This document shows, in pieces, positions 8,957 to 21,033 of a DNA stretch of 64,000 nt. Source of the DNA: Lysobacterales bacterium (GTDB lineage Bacteria; Pseudomonadota; Gammaproteobacteria; Xanthomonadales; Marinicellaceae); the NCBI GenBank assembly GCA_026988115.1, contig JALSLV010000102.1, forward strand, positions 25,269 to 89,268, read 5' to 3'. The position numbers and the translations under genes were made by a program. How positions within the stretch are numbered: position 1 is the first letter of the stretch; every line of letters starts with the position of its first letter. Below the pieces are notes generated by a model, which was given only the letters and a program-made list of their open reading frames with translations, searched no databases and was not told the DNA's origin.

Positions 8957-9514
8957 TTGATAAATAAATCCACTCTCAGAAAGCATTTTTTAGCGAAAAG
9001 AAACCGATTAAGTGCTCAAAAAGTTAAGCAATTAAGTCGTGATGTTTGTCGACAAATTTTGTCAACATCATTTTTACAAAAAACTGACAACATAGCCTGC
9101 TACAGTGCCACTTTTAATGAAGTTACGTTAACGCCTTTATTTAATGAATTGGCTCATGTCTTTCTTCCCGTGATAAAAGCCAATCACAAGATGGTGTTTT
9201 CGCGGTACACTTCTGTGCAAGAGTTAGTCCAAAACAAATACGGCATTTTTGAACCCAACAGCCAACAAATAATCGCAGCTAAGGAAATAGCAGTTTGTTT
9301 GCTTCCTTTGGTTGCTTTTAATCGCCAAGGGATACGATTAGGCATGGGAGGTGGGTATTACGACCGATACTTTGAACACAACAAAGACAATAAAATCTCA
9401 ACAAAACTGATAGGAATTGCTTATGACTTTCAAGAAAGTGATACAATTCAGGCACAAAGTTGGGATATTCCCTTAGATGCAATCATTACCAATAAAGAGG
9501 TTATTAAGCCATGA
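8957..9514 (+). CDS. ygfA: 5-formyltetrahydrofolate cyclo-ligase
   Basis: The 185-residue enzyme converts 5-formyl-THF to 5,10-methenyl-THF with ATP. The family signature GMGGGYYDRY near residues 130-139 and the N-terminal LRKHFLAKRNRLS motif are clear. No ATG is available before the homology, so the start is the TTG at 8957, with no convincing Shine-Dalgarno; translation may be weak. In E. coli the gene is co-transcribed with 6S RNA, and the same arrangement is seen here. It overlaps rpiA by 4 bases (ATGA). Confidence 0.92.
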   Translation: MINKSTLRKHFLAKRNRLSAQKVKQLSRDVCRQILSTSFLQKTDNIACYSATFNEVTLTPLFNELAHVFLPVIKANHKMVFSRYTSVQELVQNKYGIFEPNSQQIIAAKEIAVCLLPLVAFNRQGIRLGMGGGYYDRYFEHNKDNKISTKLIGIAYDFQESDTIQAQSWDIPLDAIITNKEVIKP

Positions 9515-10176
9515 GCACGCAAGATGAATTAAAACACAAGGTTGCCTTAGCAGCATTGGATTATTTTGATGACTACGATATGGTTGTCGGTATTGGAACC
9601 GGATCGACAGTTAACTGTTTAATTGACGTATTACCACAAGTTAAAAATCGGATTGAAGCGTGTGTTTCTAGTTCTGAAGAGACGACAAAACGTCTAAAAG
9701 AAAAAGGTTTTGTTGTCAAAGAATTAAATCAAACTGGTCCCTTGTCATTATACATAGATGGTGCGGACGAATGCGACACACATAACAGACTTATCAAAGG
9801 TGGCGGCGGTGCTTTAACGCGCGAAAAAATAATTGCCGCAGCCAGCGATAAATTTATATGCATTGTTGATGAGAGTAAAATGGTTAATATTTTAGGTTGC
9901 TTCCCTTTACCTGTGGAAGTTATCCCAATGGCACAATCACATGTCGGTCGTGCTTTAGCAAAACTTGGCGGTCAACCCGAATTGCGCCAAGGTTTTACAA
10001 CGGATAATGGCAATATTATTATTGATGTACATAATTTAAAAATCATTGATCCTTTGAAATTAGAGGGTGAAATAAACAACATAGCAGGCGTTGTCTGCAA
10101 TGGAATATTTGCTCACCAAAAGTCTTATGCGACATTAGTCGCTAGCAGCAAAGGCATTAAAACCCAAAAGATATGA
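9511..10176 (+). CDS. rpiA: Ribose-5-phosphate isomerase A
   Basis: The 221-residue enzyme (E. coli 219) interconverts ribose-5-phosphate and ribulose-5-phosphate in the pentose phosphate pathway. GIGTGSTVNCLI (phosphate-binding), DGADECD and KGGGGALTREKI (catalytic Asp, Glu, Lys) are all present. It is translationally coupled to the 5-FCL gene. Confidence 0.98.
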   Translation: MSTQDELKHKVALAALDYFDDYDMVVGIGTGSTVNCLIDVLPQVKNRIEACVSSSEETTKRLKEKGFVVKELNQTGPLSLYIDGADECDTHNRLIKGGGGALTREKIIAAASDKFICIVDESKMVNILGCFPLPVEVIPMAQSHVGRALAKLGGQPELRQGFTTDNGNIIIDVHNLKIIDPLKLEGEINNIAGVVCNGIFAHQKSYATLVASSKGIKTQKI

Positions 10177-10251
10177 TTTATTATAGAAAAACAAGCCAAA
10201 GTTCGATAAAATATTGATAGTCAAAATAAAAGAGTATTAAAGGGGCTCTTT

Positions 10252-11055
10252 GTGTTTATGCAGGTTGAAATTCAAAATAAAGAACCAGTCAATTTACCAT
10301 TGCTAGGTCATGTCATTATTGGAACTGATGAAGACTGCGATATTGTCTTGGCATCTGATTCTGATGACAAACAAAAAGTGTGTTCTGTAATACACGATAA
10401 ATCCACTTGCATACTTGAAATCTTTAGTGATTATGATGTCTCAATTAATGGTTTACCTATATCAGAAATGGCAATACTCCACCCTGGAGATTCATTTTCC
10501 ATAGGTGACGATGTTTTTAAAATTATTGATGAAAACAAATTACCCAAACTCTGCAATTCAGCTTTTAAATTAAATAAGACTAAAGATTTATCCAACCACC
10601 TCATCACATCGGTTTCAGGGTTAAGGAGTTATAACACCAATTCCAATGGTGAACTTTATATTATTGGCAATGAAAATAGCTTCACTTACAAACCGAGTGA
10701 TGAAAATGACACGCCTTTTTCAGTTTCTTATATTAATGAACGCTTGACCCTATTGTGCCAAAAGGATAAAAATATAAAAATCAATGGCAACAATGCAAAT
10801 TATGCATTGCTCGAAAATGGAGACTATATTACGACAGAACAAGCTAAGTTTTGTGTTGAATCCCCAGGCACTTCTTCTTTTTCAAAATACAGCCCTTCGC
10901 ACCCAAGAAACATACAATTATCTGAAGAATACCACACAGAAGAAACCGCCACAAAAAAACCCGAACAGTTTTTGAAAAAGAATCTATGGTGGCTAACATT
11001 GACTATTGGTCTTGCTGCTATTATTGCCACACTGTATTACATCAAAAATCATTAA
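10252..11055 (+). CDS. FHA-like protein with C-terminal membrane anchor
   Basis: The 267-residue protein starts with a forkhead-associated-like beta sandwich (about residues 1-95): the pattern VIIGTDEDCDIVL...INGLPI...HPGDSFSIGDDVFKI is typical. A second, weaker FHA-like repeat lies at about 125-210 (LYIIGNENSFT...INGNNANYALLENGDYI). A single hydrophobic segment near residues 245-264 ends the protein, placing both modules in the cytoplasm if it is a tail anchor. FHA domains bind phosphothreonine. GTG at 10252 has AGGGG 6 bases upstream; ATG at 10258 is the alternative. No kinase is nearby. Confidence 0.7.
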   Translation: MFMQVEIQNKEPVNLPLLGHVIIGTDEDCDIVLASDSDDKQKVCSVIHDKSTCILEIFSDYDVSINGLPISEMAILHPGDSFSIGDDVFKIIDENKLPKLCNSAFKLNKTKDLSNHLITSVSGLRSYNTNSNGELYIIGNENSFTYKPSDENDTPFSVSYINERLTLLCQKDKNIKINGNNANYALLENGDYITTEQAKFCVESPGTSSFSKYSPSHPRNIQLSEEYHTEETATKKPEQFLKKNLWWLTLTIGLAAIIATLYYIKNH

Positions 11056-11103
11056 TAGAGACTTTTACTCAGCTCTTGTTAACAACACTTTAAAGGTAAA
11101 TCC

Positions 11104-13215
11104 ATGCAAATGAGAACAACTCTTCCATTCTTTATCCTAAATCTACTCATCGTATCAAATCCTAGCCATGCCTTGGACTCTAATGATAATTACCAGTGGT
11201 TGGAAAACATTAATGGGCAAAAATCCATGCAATGGGTGAAGAAAACCAACGAAGTAACACAACAAAAACTTGCCAGTACCGCGCTTTACAAAGAACTCTA
11301 TCAACAAGCCCTAAGTGTATTGAACAATAAAAGTCGATTGCCTGTTGTCTCACAAAAAGGCAAATGGCTTTATAATTTTTGGCAAGACAACAAGCACCCA
11401 AGAGGCGTTTATCGAAAAACCACTTTTAAGCAATTTAAAAAAAGCAAACCAAAATGGCGAACAGTTCTAGATATGGATGCTTACTCAAAAAGACAGGGGG
11501 AAAATTACGATTACCATGGGATGACGTGCTTACCGCCCAAGGGTAATGACTGTTTAGTATTCTTATCTCCAGGAGGTAGCGATGCTATTGAGGTTCGAGA
11601 GTTTAACTTGAAGAAAGGTAAATTTAAGAAAAATGGATTTTCAGTGCCATTGGCAAAAACACGAATTTCCTGGATAGACAAAGATACGGTTTATATTGGC
11701 ACAGATTTTGGCAAAGGTTCCATGACCGATTCTGGTTACCCTCGCCTAATCAAAAAATGGAAAAGAGGCACGCCATTGACTGAAGCTCAAATGGTTTATC
11801 AGGGAAAGAAAAACTCCATGTCAGCTAGTGCCTTTAAAATCAAAACAGAAAATAAAGAACTGGAAATCATTACCGAAACCACAAGTTTTTGGGAGAGCAA
11901 GAAATACCAAATCATTGGTGATGAAATTAAACCACTACACATACCAGATTCGGCCAATTTTTCTGGAAGCTATAAAGATAAAATGCTTATTTCTCTCAAG
12001 CACGATTGGCAAGTCAATAATCAGCATTTTGTTCAAGGTGAAATATTACTGGCTGATTTAGATTTTTTATCCACCGGAAAAGGTGATATTCAAAGCGTTA
12101 TAAAACCCACAGAAAAATCTATTATTGAAAACATTAATGTTTCAAAAAAAGGTCTCTTGGTAACAATCTTAGAAGACGTCAAAGCTAAATTATATCTGTA
12201 TAATCAATTAAAGGATGAAAGCTGGAATATTCAAGAAATTCCTTTTCCTGAAAATGGTGCGTTGAATGTAAGCAGTATTGATGACAAAACAGGAGATTTC
12301 TTTGTTCAATACGAGTCCTTTATTACACCGCCAAGTTTATATCATATTGATGCGAAAACATTAACCCCAAAATTAATGAAACAACAAGCCCCAAGCTTTG
12401 ATGCTTCCTTATTTAAAGTAGAGCAATACTTTACCCATTCAAAAGATGGAACACGCATACCTTATTTTGTTGTGATGAATAAAAACACCCTATTTGATGG
12501 TAAAAACCCAACCCATATTTTTTCCTATGGAGGTTTTAGAAACTCACTAACCCCTTCTTATTCGGGCAGCTATGAAGCTTTATCTGGCGCTTATGGAAAA
12601 CTCTGGTTGGAGCGTGGTGGAGTATTCGTATTGGCAAATATTCGTGGCGGTGGGGAATACGGACCTGCTTGGCATGCTGCGGCTCTGTTAAAGAATCGCC
12701 ATAAGGCATATGAAGATTTTGAGGCAGTTGCCGAAGATTTAATTCGTAAAAAAATAACTTCTCCACAACACCTTGGCATTGAAGGACGTTCCAACGGTGG
12801 ATTATTAGTTACCGCCGCCTTAACCCGTAGACCAGATTTATATGGAGCCGTTGTTTGTGGTGCGCCATTAATTGACATGAAACGTTACAATAAATTATTA
12901 GCAGGAGCAAGTTGGATGGGTGAGTACGGCAATCCAGATGACCCAGATATGTGGAATTATATGAAAACCTATTCCCCGTATCAAAATGTACAGGCAGGCA
13001 TAAAGTATCCGCCCACCTTTTTCTATACCTCAACCAGAGATGATCGCGTTCACCCTGGACACGCCAGAAAAATGGCGGCTAAAATGCTCGATTTTGGCAA
13101 TGAAATAGACTATTATGAAAACACCGAAGGCGGTCACCATGGCTTTAGTACCAATGAACAGTTGGCCCATCGGCTCGCTTTATCTTACACTCACTTATGG
13201 AATTATCTAAAATGA
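11104..13215 (+). CDS. Secreted prolyl oligopeptidase family (S9A) serine peptidase
   Basis: A signal peptide (about residues 1-24, ending SHA) precedes an N-terminal 7-bladed propeller region and a C-terminal alpha/beta hydrolase. The catalytic triad is visible: Ser563 in GRSNGG, Asp in DDRVHPGHA near 647 and His678 in GGHHG. The 703-residue length fits the family, which cleaves proline-containing oligopeptides. The signal peptide implies periplasmic action. AAAGG precedes the ATG. The stop overlaps the start of a periplasmic peroxiredoxin by 4 bases. Confidence 0.92.
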   Translation: MQMRTTLPFFILNLLIVSNPSHALDSNDNYQWLENINGQKSMQWVKKTNEVTQQKLASTALYKELYQQALSVLNNKSRLPVVSQKGKWLYNFWQDNKHPRGVYRKTTFKQFKKSKPKWRTVLDMDAYSKRQGENYDYHGMTCLPPKGNDCLVFLSPGGSDAIEVREFNLKKGKFKKNGFSVPLAKTRISWIDKDTVYIGTDFGKGSMTDSGYPRLIKKWKRGTPLTEAQMVYQGKKNSMSASAFKIKTENKELEIITETTSFWESKKYQIIGDEIKPLHIPDSANFSGSYKDKMLISLKHDWQVNNQHFVQGEILLADLDFLSTGKGDIQSVIKPTEKSIIENINVSKKGLLVTILEDVKAKLYLYNQLKDESWNIQEIPFPENGALNVSSIDDKTGDFFVQYESFITPPSLYHIDAKTLTPKLMKQQAPSFDASLFKVEQYFTHSKDGTRIPYFVVMNKNTLFDGKNPTHIFSYGGFRNSLTPSYSGSYEALSGAYGKLWLERGGVFVLANIRGGGEYGPAWHAAALLKNRHKAYEDFEAVAEDLIRKKITSPQHLGIEGRSNGGLLVTAALTRRPDLYGAVVCGAPLIDMKRYNKLLAGASWMGEYGNPDDPDMWNYMKTYSPYQNVQAGIKYPPTFFYTSTRDDRVHPGHARKMAAKMLDFGNEIDYYENTEGGHHGFSTNEQLAHRLALSYTHLWNYLK

Positions 13216-13742
13216 ATAAATTAATTGCAATACTGCTACTGATAGCAACCACTTCACAGGCAAAAAATCAATGGCAAGGCAAAGCGGCACCTGATTTTGA
13301 TTTGCCCGACCAACACGGTATATTTCATACCCTCAAAGAATACAAAGGCAAATGGTTAGTGTTGTATTTTTACCCGAAAGACGACACACCAGGATGCACG
13401 ACAGAAGCAAAAAACTTCACCAGCAGTTATAAAGCCATCGAAAAATTAGGGGCAGTTGTAGTGGGTGCTTCATTAGATGACATAGAATCGCACAAGGAGT
13501 TTGCAGAAAAATACAATATACCTTACACCTTACTAGCCGATAAGGATGAAATAATGGCGAATGATTATAAAGTTATAAAGAAAATACCGCTGATGCATTA
13601 CGCCAAAAGACAAACCTTCATCATTAACCCTAAAGGCATTATTGCAAAGTTTTATGAAGATGTCAGCGCTAGTTCTCACAGTGCAGAAGTTATTGAAGAT
13701 TTAAAAATATTGCAACAAAAGTACGCTAACAAAAATCAATAA
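13212..13742 (+). CDS. Periplasmic BCP-type peroxiredoxin
   Basis: The 176-residue protein has an N-terminal signal peptide (MNKLIAILLLIATTSQA) and an AhpC/TSA fold of the BCP (PrxQ) class: PDFDLPDQHG, YFYPKDDTPGCTTEA. The peroxidatic Cys is residue 62. The resolving Cys usually found five residues later is Lys here, so it is probably a one-Cys enzyme dependent on an external thiol. ATG at 13212 overlaps the upstream peptidase stop (ATGA). Its 3' end overlaps the convergent holA by 17 bases. Most BCPs are cytoplasmic, so the export signal is notable. Confidence 0.88.
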   Translation: MNKLIAILLLIATTSQAKNQWQGKAAPDFDLPDQHGIFHTLKEYKGKWLVLYFYPKDDTPGCTTEAKNFTSSYKAIEKLGAVVVGASLDDIESHKEFAEKYNIPYTLLADKDEIMANDYKVIKKIPLMHYAKRQTFIINPKGIIAKFYEDVSASSHSAEVIEDLKILQQKYANKNQ

Positions 13743-14727
13743 ACCATTGTTCCAACTTTAGCCAAGCATCACCCGATGCTTGGCCTTTAATGATTAAATC
13801 CAAATCGGCTAATTCTGCTAGCAATTGCTCAAGTTCAGCCGTTGTTAAACGATTTAAACACGATTGTATTGCTGCTTGCTGGTTTTGCCATATTCCGTGT
13901 TTGCGGTAATCTCCTGGACCAATTCGCTGACCATTTCGTCTTAAACTGGCAAGACTTAAAAGTGTACGAGTTTGCCTCTCAATTGCCCAATGAATAACCA
14001 CCAAAGCAGTATTATTTTGCTTAAGAGCCCTACTCATTTTAATGCAGCGAGCTAAATTATTCTCAAGCATGGCATCGGTTAAACGAAAGACATCAAATCG
14101 TGCATTGTCCGCTACCAAACCTGCTATTTCACTTGCAGAAATCAATTTATCGGCAAAACGCATTTTGAGCTTTTCCAATTCTTGTGCAGCCGCCAGTAAA
14201 TTACCTTCTAAACGAACTGTTAAAATTGTTATGGCTTGGTTTTCGACATTCAAGCCAATCTGTCGGCAACGATTTTGTAGCCAAGTACCAAATTCCTGTG
14301 GCTTTGGCATATAAACGCGCATAAAAGTACCATTTTTCTCAATTGTCTTTACCCATTTCGTTTTATCGTTGGCTGCCGTCCACTCTTGGCATTGAATTAA
14401 TAAAATAATATCACTTGGAATATTTTCGACAAATTTTACCAGTGCTTTAGAACCTGATGTTCCTGGCTTTCCTGTTGGCAAATGCAACTCCAGTATCTTT
14501 TTTTCAGCGAACAAAGACATGGTTCCCATGCTTGAATATAAAGACTCCCACTTAAAGGATTTATCCACATGCAAAACTTCGCTTTCTGTGAAACCTTGGG
14601 ATTTGGCTTTATTGCGAATCGCATCAACGGATTCCATTAATTGCAATGGCTCATCCCCAACAATTAAATAACATGAGGACAAGCCTTGATTTAATGAATT
14701 AGTGAGTTGATTTGTGTAAATTTTCAC
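13726..14727 (-). CDS. holA: DNA polymerase III delta subunit
   Basis: The 333-residue protein matches HolA (E. coli 343). It starts MKIYTNQLTNSLNQGLSSCYLIVGDEPL and has the clamp-opening N-terminal region and C-terminal helical domain. Delta is the wrench that opens the beta sliding clamp within the clamp loader. It is the last gene of the leuS-lptE-holA operon, starting directly at the lptE stop. The other clamp-loader genes holB and dnaX are also in this window. Confidence 0.95.
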   Translation of the reverse strand: MKIYTNQLTNSLNQGLSSCYLIVGDEPLQLMESVDAIRNKAKSQGFTESEVLHVDKSFKWESLYSSMGTMSLFAEKKILELHLPTGKPGTSGSKALVKFVENIPSDIILLIQCQEWTAANDKTKWVKTIEKNGTFMRVYMPKPQEFGTWLQNRCRQIGLNVENQAITILTVRLEGNLLAAAQELEKLKMRFADKLISASEIAGLVADNARFDVFRLTDAMLENNLARCIKMSRALKQNNTALVVIHWAIERQTRTLLSLASLRRNGQRIGPGDYRKHGIWQNQQAAIQSCLNRLTTAELEQLLAELADLDLIIKGQASGDAWLKLEQWFIDFC

Positions 14728-15180
14728 TTATTTTATGGTCGCTGAAAGTTGGCGAATTATCGCTCGAGCCATGTCTTGCGCCAATCTATTTCTAAGTGTG
14801 CGTTCTTCTGATTGACCACCCGCAATTTCTTGCACATCAAATGAATAGTCTCGCTCAAGGTGAACATTTTGAGGTTTTGAATCACCAATTGTGTATTGCA
14901 CATCGTATTCCAGCCGATATTCTTGCACTTGATTATTGACACCCACCGATTGTACGATTTTTACCAAGCGATCCTTTTTAATCGTTAATTTTACATCAGA
15001 ATCTTCAGAAACTTTCACTCCTGAGGCAAGCAATTCTCTTAATAACGGACGTTTTAACAAAGAACGGGATTCAATGGTTAAATCAACACTTTGGTATTGC
15101 TCTCCTAAATTTGTATTTCGCAGATGATAACCACAGCTTGAAAACAAAATAATCAACAATGTTGCTTTAATCAAATTCAC
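14728..15180 (-). CDS. lptE: LptE, LPS assembly lipoprotein
   Basis: The 150-residue lipoprotein has a short signal peptide and lipobox LFSSC, followed at once by GYHLR, the hallmark start of mature LptE/RlpB. LptE plugs the LptD barrel in the outer membrane and helps deliver lipopolysaccharide to the surface. Its position between leuS and holA is strongly conserved in gammaproteobacteria and backs the assignment despite low sequence conservation in the family. Confidence 0.93.
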   Translation of the reverse strand: MNLIKATLLIILFSSCGYHLRNTNLGEQYQSVDLTIESRSLLKRPLLRELLASGVKVSEDSDVKLTIKKDRLVKIVQSVGVNNQVQEYRLEYDVQYTIGDSKPQNVHLERDYSFDVQEIAGGQSEERTLRNRLAQDMARAIIRQLSATIK

Positions 15181-17652
<2,472 letters not shown>

Positions 17653-17711
17653 TTAAATTATAATGGCTTATTATAATTTTAATGCGACTCTTTGACTAGT
17701 TTTGGGTTATT

Positions 17712-18686
17712 TTAAAGTTTAATAACACAATCTCTTCCTTTGTTCTTCGCCTGATAAAGAGCTTCATCCACCCGATGTATCCATTGATTTAAAGTTTCCC
17801 CGTCATTATATTGGGCAACACCTAAAGAAATTGTCATTTTACTTTGTTCGATTAAGTTTGCTTTTTTCACTTCTTTTCTTATTTTTTCAGCCAGAGCATA
17901 ACCGTCTTGAGAAGCACATGGACAGACAATCAAAAACTCTTCGCCGCCATACCGAAAAATTGGATAATTATCATCCAATGTCTCTTTTATAAGTTGTGAG
18001 ATATTCACCAACGCTTTATCACCAACTAAATGACCATAATCATCATTGATTTTTTTAAAATGATCCAAATCAAGTAAAATTAATGTTGCTAGGGTATTGT
18101 CTTTTTGAATCTTTACCCAAAGCTTATCCAGATAAAGTTTGAGTGCTCTTCTATTACCTGTTTCCGTCAAATAATCCTCTGAGGCAATTTTTTTTAATTC
18201 TTTTTCTTGCTCTCTGAGACCTTGGGTGAAGCGAAAAGCAATGATGTTAGATATCGATACGCTAAAAACAACTATAATAATGTCAATGGTATTAAAATAA
18301 GAAATCAGCTTCGGAGAATAAACCAAAAGGATAACAAAGTTTATTAAGAGGGCATAGCGAGGTTTAGCAACGAAAAAAGTGGAAAGCATCGCTGGATAAA
18401 TCCAATTAACCATGTGCCCACCATTAATATAAAAAGAGATGGTACTTCCAACCTGCGCTACAAATAGGAATAATAAACTCGGGTATTTGGTCTTTTTTGT
18501 TCGATAAACATAAAAAAACACCAAAACCATGCCGATGACAATGATGATATCCAGTGCAACCATTGCCCAATCGCCTTGCATGTAGCGAAAGAACACAAAT
18601 GGAGTAATTCCTAAACCACAAACAACGGATAAAACAAGAAGTAATTTTTCTTGAGTCGTTCTTTGCTGTATTGAATTTCTCTCCAT
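17712..18686 (-). CDS. Membrane-bound diguanylate cyclase (GGDEF)
   Basis: About 324 residues. The N-terminal half contains about six hydrophobic segments without a recognised sensor family. The C-terminal half is a GGDEF domain with the active-site motif GGEEF near residue 245 (RYGGEEFLIVCP), ALKLYLDKLW and the DLDHFKKINDDYGH metal/GTP segment, so it should synthesise cyclic-di-GMP. No RxxD inhibitory site was obvious immediately before GGEEF. ATG at 18686 is preferred to an upstream TTG. It is a single gene between leuS and recO. Confidence 0.9.
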   Translation of the reverse strand: MERNSIQQRTTQEKLLLVLSVVCGLGITPFVFFRYMQGDWAMVALDIIIVIGMVLVFFYVYRTKKTKYPSLLFLFVAQVGSTISFYINGGHMVNWIYPAMLSTFFVAKPRYALLINFVILLVYSPKLISYFNTIDIIIVVFSVSISNIIAFRFTQGLREQEKELKKIASEDYLTETGNRRALKLYLDKLWVKIQKDNTLATLILLDLDHFKKINDDYGHLVGDKALVNISQLIKETLDDNYPIFRYGGEEFLIVCPCASQDGYALAEKIRKEVKKANLIEQSKMTISLGVAQYNDGETLNQWIHRVDEALYQAKNKGRDCVIKL

Positions 18687-18776
18687 AAACAATAACTTAT
18701 TTGTAATATTTTGTTAAATATTAACCTATCTTTAGCATTATTTCATTAACTTGCTCGTAAATTAACCGTAAAACCT

Positions 18777-19460
18777 CTATTTTGAGAGTAAAGATTGCAA
18801 CAAGTCTCTTGAGTATAGCTTTTTATGTGACAAACTCATGTTGATTGCCGCGTACATAATTTTATTAATGCGTCTTAATTCATCTCGAGCCAATTTCTCC
18901 CCATTAATAAAGCGAGCCAAATCTGATGCGGAACACAATTTTAATTTTTCTTGAGTGGTCTTAACCAAACCATGGTTTTGATCCATTGTTAACCAGTCAT
19001 TAGGGTTTTGAAATTGATTGACAGACAACTCAAAACCAACATATTTCAGCAGCTGAAACTCAAACTTGCGTAGCACCAGAGATAGTTTCATATTGGGTAA
19101 ACTGTGCAATGCTGTTTTATAGGACTTAAAAAGCAATTCTGCCACTTCTCCTTGTTGTAAACTAAAGTGCAGCAACTCATTTAAATACAAAGCCGACATT
19201 CGGTCAACCAACTTTGTCAGTTGGTAGTTCTTCACAACATTTAACGAAGTCAAATTCTTCAAACTGGATTTTCCATAGAACTGGATAGATACAAAATTAA
19301 AGTATTGCAATTGCGATTTTAGCTGTTTATTTTTTTTTATTCCCTTTGCAATAATATGCAACAAACCAAACTCTTGACTGAAAAATTCAATAATAAGAGA
19401 ACTATCCTTAAATGGCCTCATGTGAATGATATAACCCGATGCCTCTTGGTATTTAGCCAT
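18777..19460 (-). CDS. recO: DNA repair protein RecO
   Basis: The 227-residue protein has the OB-fold N-terminus (GYIIHMRPFKDSSLIIEFFSQEFGL) and the helical C-terminal domain of RecO. RecO works with RecR (encoded at 38.9 kb) to load RecA at gaps. ATG at 19460 overlaps the era stop by one base (TGATG), indicating coupling. It ends the lepA-lepB-rnc-era-recO string. Confidence 0.93.
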   Translation of the reverse strand: MAKYQEASGYIIHMRPFKDSSLIIEFFSQEFGLLHIIAKGIKKNKQLKSQLQYFNFVSIQFYGKSSLKNLTSLNVVKNYQLTKLVDRMSALYLNELLHFSLQQGEVAELLFKSYKTALHSLPNMKLSLVLRKFEFQLLKYVGFELSVNQFQNPNDWLTMDQNHGLVKTTQEKLKLCSASDLARFINGEKLARDELRRINKIMYAAINMSLSHKKLYSRDLLQSLLSK

Positions 19461-20353
19461 CAAAAATCATCTTTATAACCGAGTTGTTGCAATAATCGAT
19501 TATTATCTGCCCAAGCCGACTTTACTTTTGCCCACAGTTTGAGATGAACCTTTTTACCGATAAGGTCTTGTATTTCTTTTCGTGCATTAATACCAACCGA
19601 CTTTAACGAGTCACCACCCTTGCCTATTAGCATGTTTTTTTGTTGCTCCCTTTCCACCCAAATAAGGGCATGAATATGCACAATATCTCCTTTGTCTTTA
19701 TACGACTCCACTTCAACGGTTAAACTGTAAGGTAACTCTTGATGCAAGCGCAGCATTAGCTGTTCACGTATAAGTTCTGAAATCAGGTATTTTGTTGATT
19801 TATCCGTTAATTGATCTTCTGCATAAAAATTTTCAGATTCTGGCAACAGTTGATAAATTTTTTCTTCTAAGCCTTTAGTGCCCTTTCCCTTTGAAGCCGA
19901 TATATAAAATATTTCTGCAAATTCATATTTTTCAAAGACTTCATTGGCAAAGGGCAACAGCTTTTCTTTATTTTTAATTAAATCCGCTTTATTTATAACG
20001 AGAATAACTGGAGTTTTTGTGTATTGGAGTGCCTTTAGTGCTTGCTCATCATCTATAGTCCACTTCAGTGATTCAACTAAAAACAAAATTAAATCCACAT
20101 CTAAAACAGCCGATGCAGCTGCTTTATTCATGTACTTGTTGAGTGCTTTTTTATAACCTTGATGCAATCCTGGTGTGTCAATAAATAATATCTGTCCTTG
20201 GTCTTTTGTTGATATCGCCATAATTTGGTGACGCGTTGTTTGGGGCTTTGCCGTAACAATACTCACTTTCTCGCCAACAATGCGATTAATAAGGGTGGAT
20301 TTACCAACATTTGGACGCCCGATTACTGCCACATAGCCGCATTTGTTTTTCAT
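19460..20353 (-). CDS. era: Era GTPase
   Basis: The 297-residue protein has the P-loop GRPNVGKST (about residues 12-20), effector PQTTRH, DTPG and NKAD motifs, and a C-terminal KH domain (IGKGGDSLKSVG). Era binds 16S rRNA and acts in 30S maturation. The rnc-era-recO order with short overlaps is conserved in gammaproteobacteria. Confidence 0.98.
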   Translation of the reverse strand: MKNKCGYVAVIGRPNVGKSTLINRIVGEKVSIVTAKPQTTRHQIMAISTKDQGQILFIDTPGLHQGYKKALNKYMNKAAASAVLDVDLILFLVESLKWTIDDEQALKALQYTKTPVILVINKADLIKNKEKLLPFANEVFEKYEFAEIFYISASKGKGTKGLEEKIYQLLPESENFYAEDQLTDKSTKYLISELIREQLMLRLHQELPYSLTVEVESYKDKGDIVHIHALIWVEREQQKNMLIGKGGDSLKSVGINARKEIQDLIGKKVHLKLWAKVKSAWADNNRLLQQLGYKDDF

Positions 20354-21018
20354 GATTTCTCTATTTTATTTAGCACTAATTGTGCTGCGATTTGTTCGGC
20401 TTTTTTTCTGCTTCTGTGCATTGCTTTTTCAGCTATATTTAACTCCTCAATCACGCATTTTATGGTAAAAGTCATTAAATGGTCTTTGCCTTGAGTAGAA
20501 ACCAATAGGTAATTTGGTGCATTCATACCATTTTGTTGAAGGTATTCTTGCAGTCTTGTTTTTGCATCTTTATCGGATACATTGGGATCAATTTTTTCTA
20601 ACCACAGTTGCATAACAGTTAAAATAAAGGTTTCAGCAATTTCAATTCCCCTATCAAGTAAAACAGCACCAAATATGGCTTCAACCGTATCCGCTAAAAC
20701 ACTGGAACGCTTAAAACCTCCAGACTTAAGCTCCCCTGAACCTAAAATGAGCTTATCACCTAATTGATTGTATCGTGCAATTTCTGCCAGCGTCTCACCT
20801 TTAACAAGACTGGATCTAATGCGTGTGAGCTTTCCCTCAGAGAGTTTTGGATAAGTCAAATACAACCATTTAGTAACCACAAAACCCAGTACGCTATCGC
20901 CCAAAAACTCCAAACGTTCATTGTTGTGTTTTTTGGCACTTCGATGCGTTAGTGCCTGTTGCAACAACGATTCATCATTAAAAGCAATTTTTTGCCCTAA
21001 GATGTTGTTTACTTTCAT
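20350..21018 (-). CDS. rnc: Ribonuclease III
   Basis: The 222-residue protein has the RNase III signature NERLEFLGDSVLGFV near residues 34-48 with the catalytic acidic residues. A second acidic site (DTVEAIFGAVLLD) and a C-terminal double-stranded RNA-binding domain (about 150-220) follow. It processes rRNA precursors and structured mRNAs. The start overlaps nothing upstream, and its stop overlaps the era start by 4 bases. Confidence 0.98.
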   Translation of the reverse strand: MKVNNILGQKIAFNDESLLQQALTHRSAKKHNNERLEFLGDSVLGFVVTKWLYLTYPKLSEGKLTRIRSSLVKGETLAEIARYNQLGDKLILGSGELKSGGFKRSSVLADTVEAIFGAVLLDRGIEIAETFILTVMQLWLEKIDPNVSDKDAKTRLQEYLQQNGMNAPNYLLVSTQGKDHLMTFTIKCVIEELNIAEKAMHRSRKKAEQIAAQLVLNKIEKS

Positions 21019-21033
21019 TGAGAAGTCTTACCG

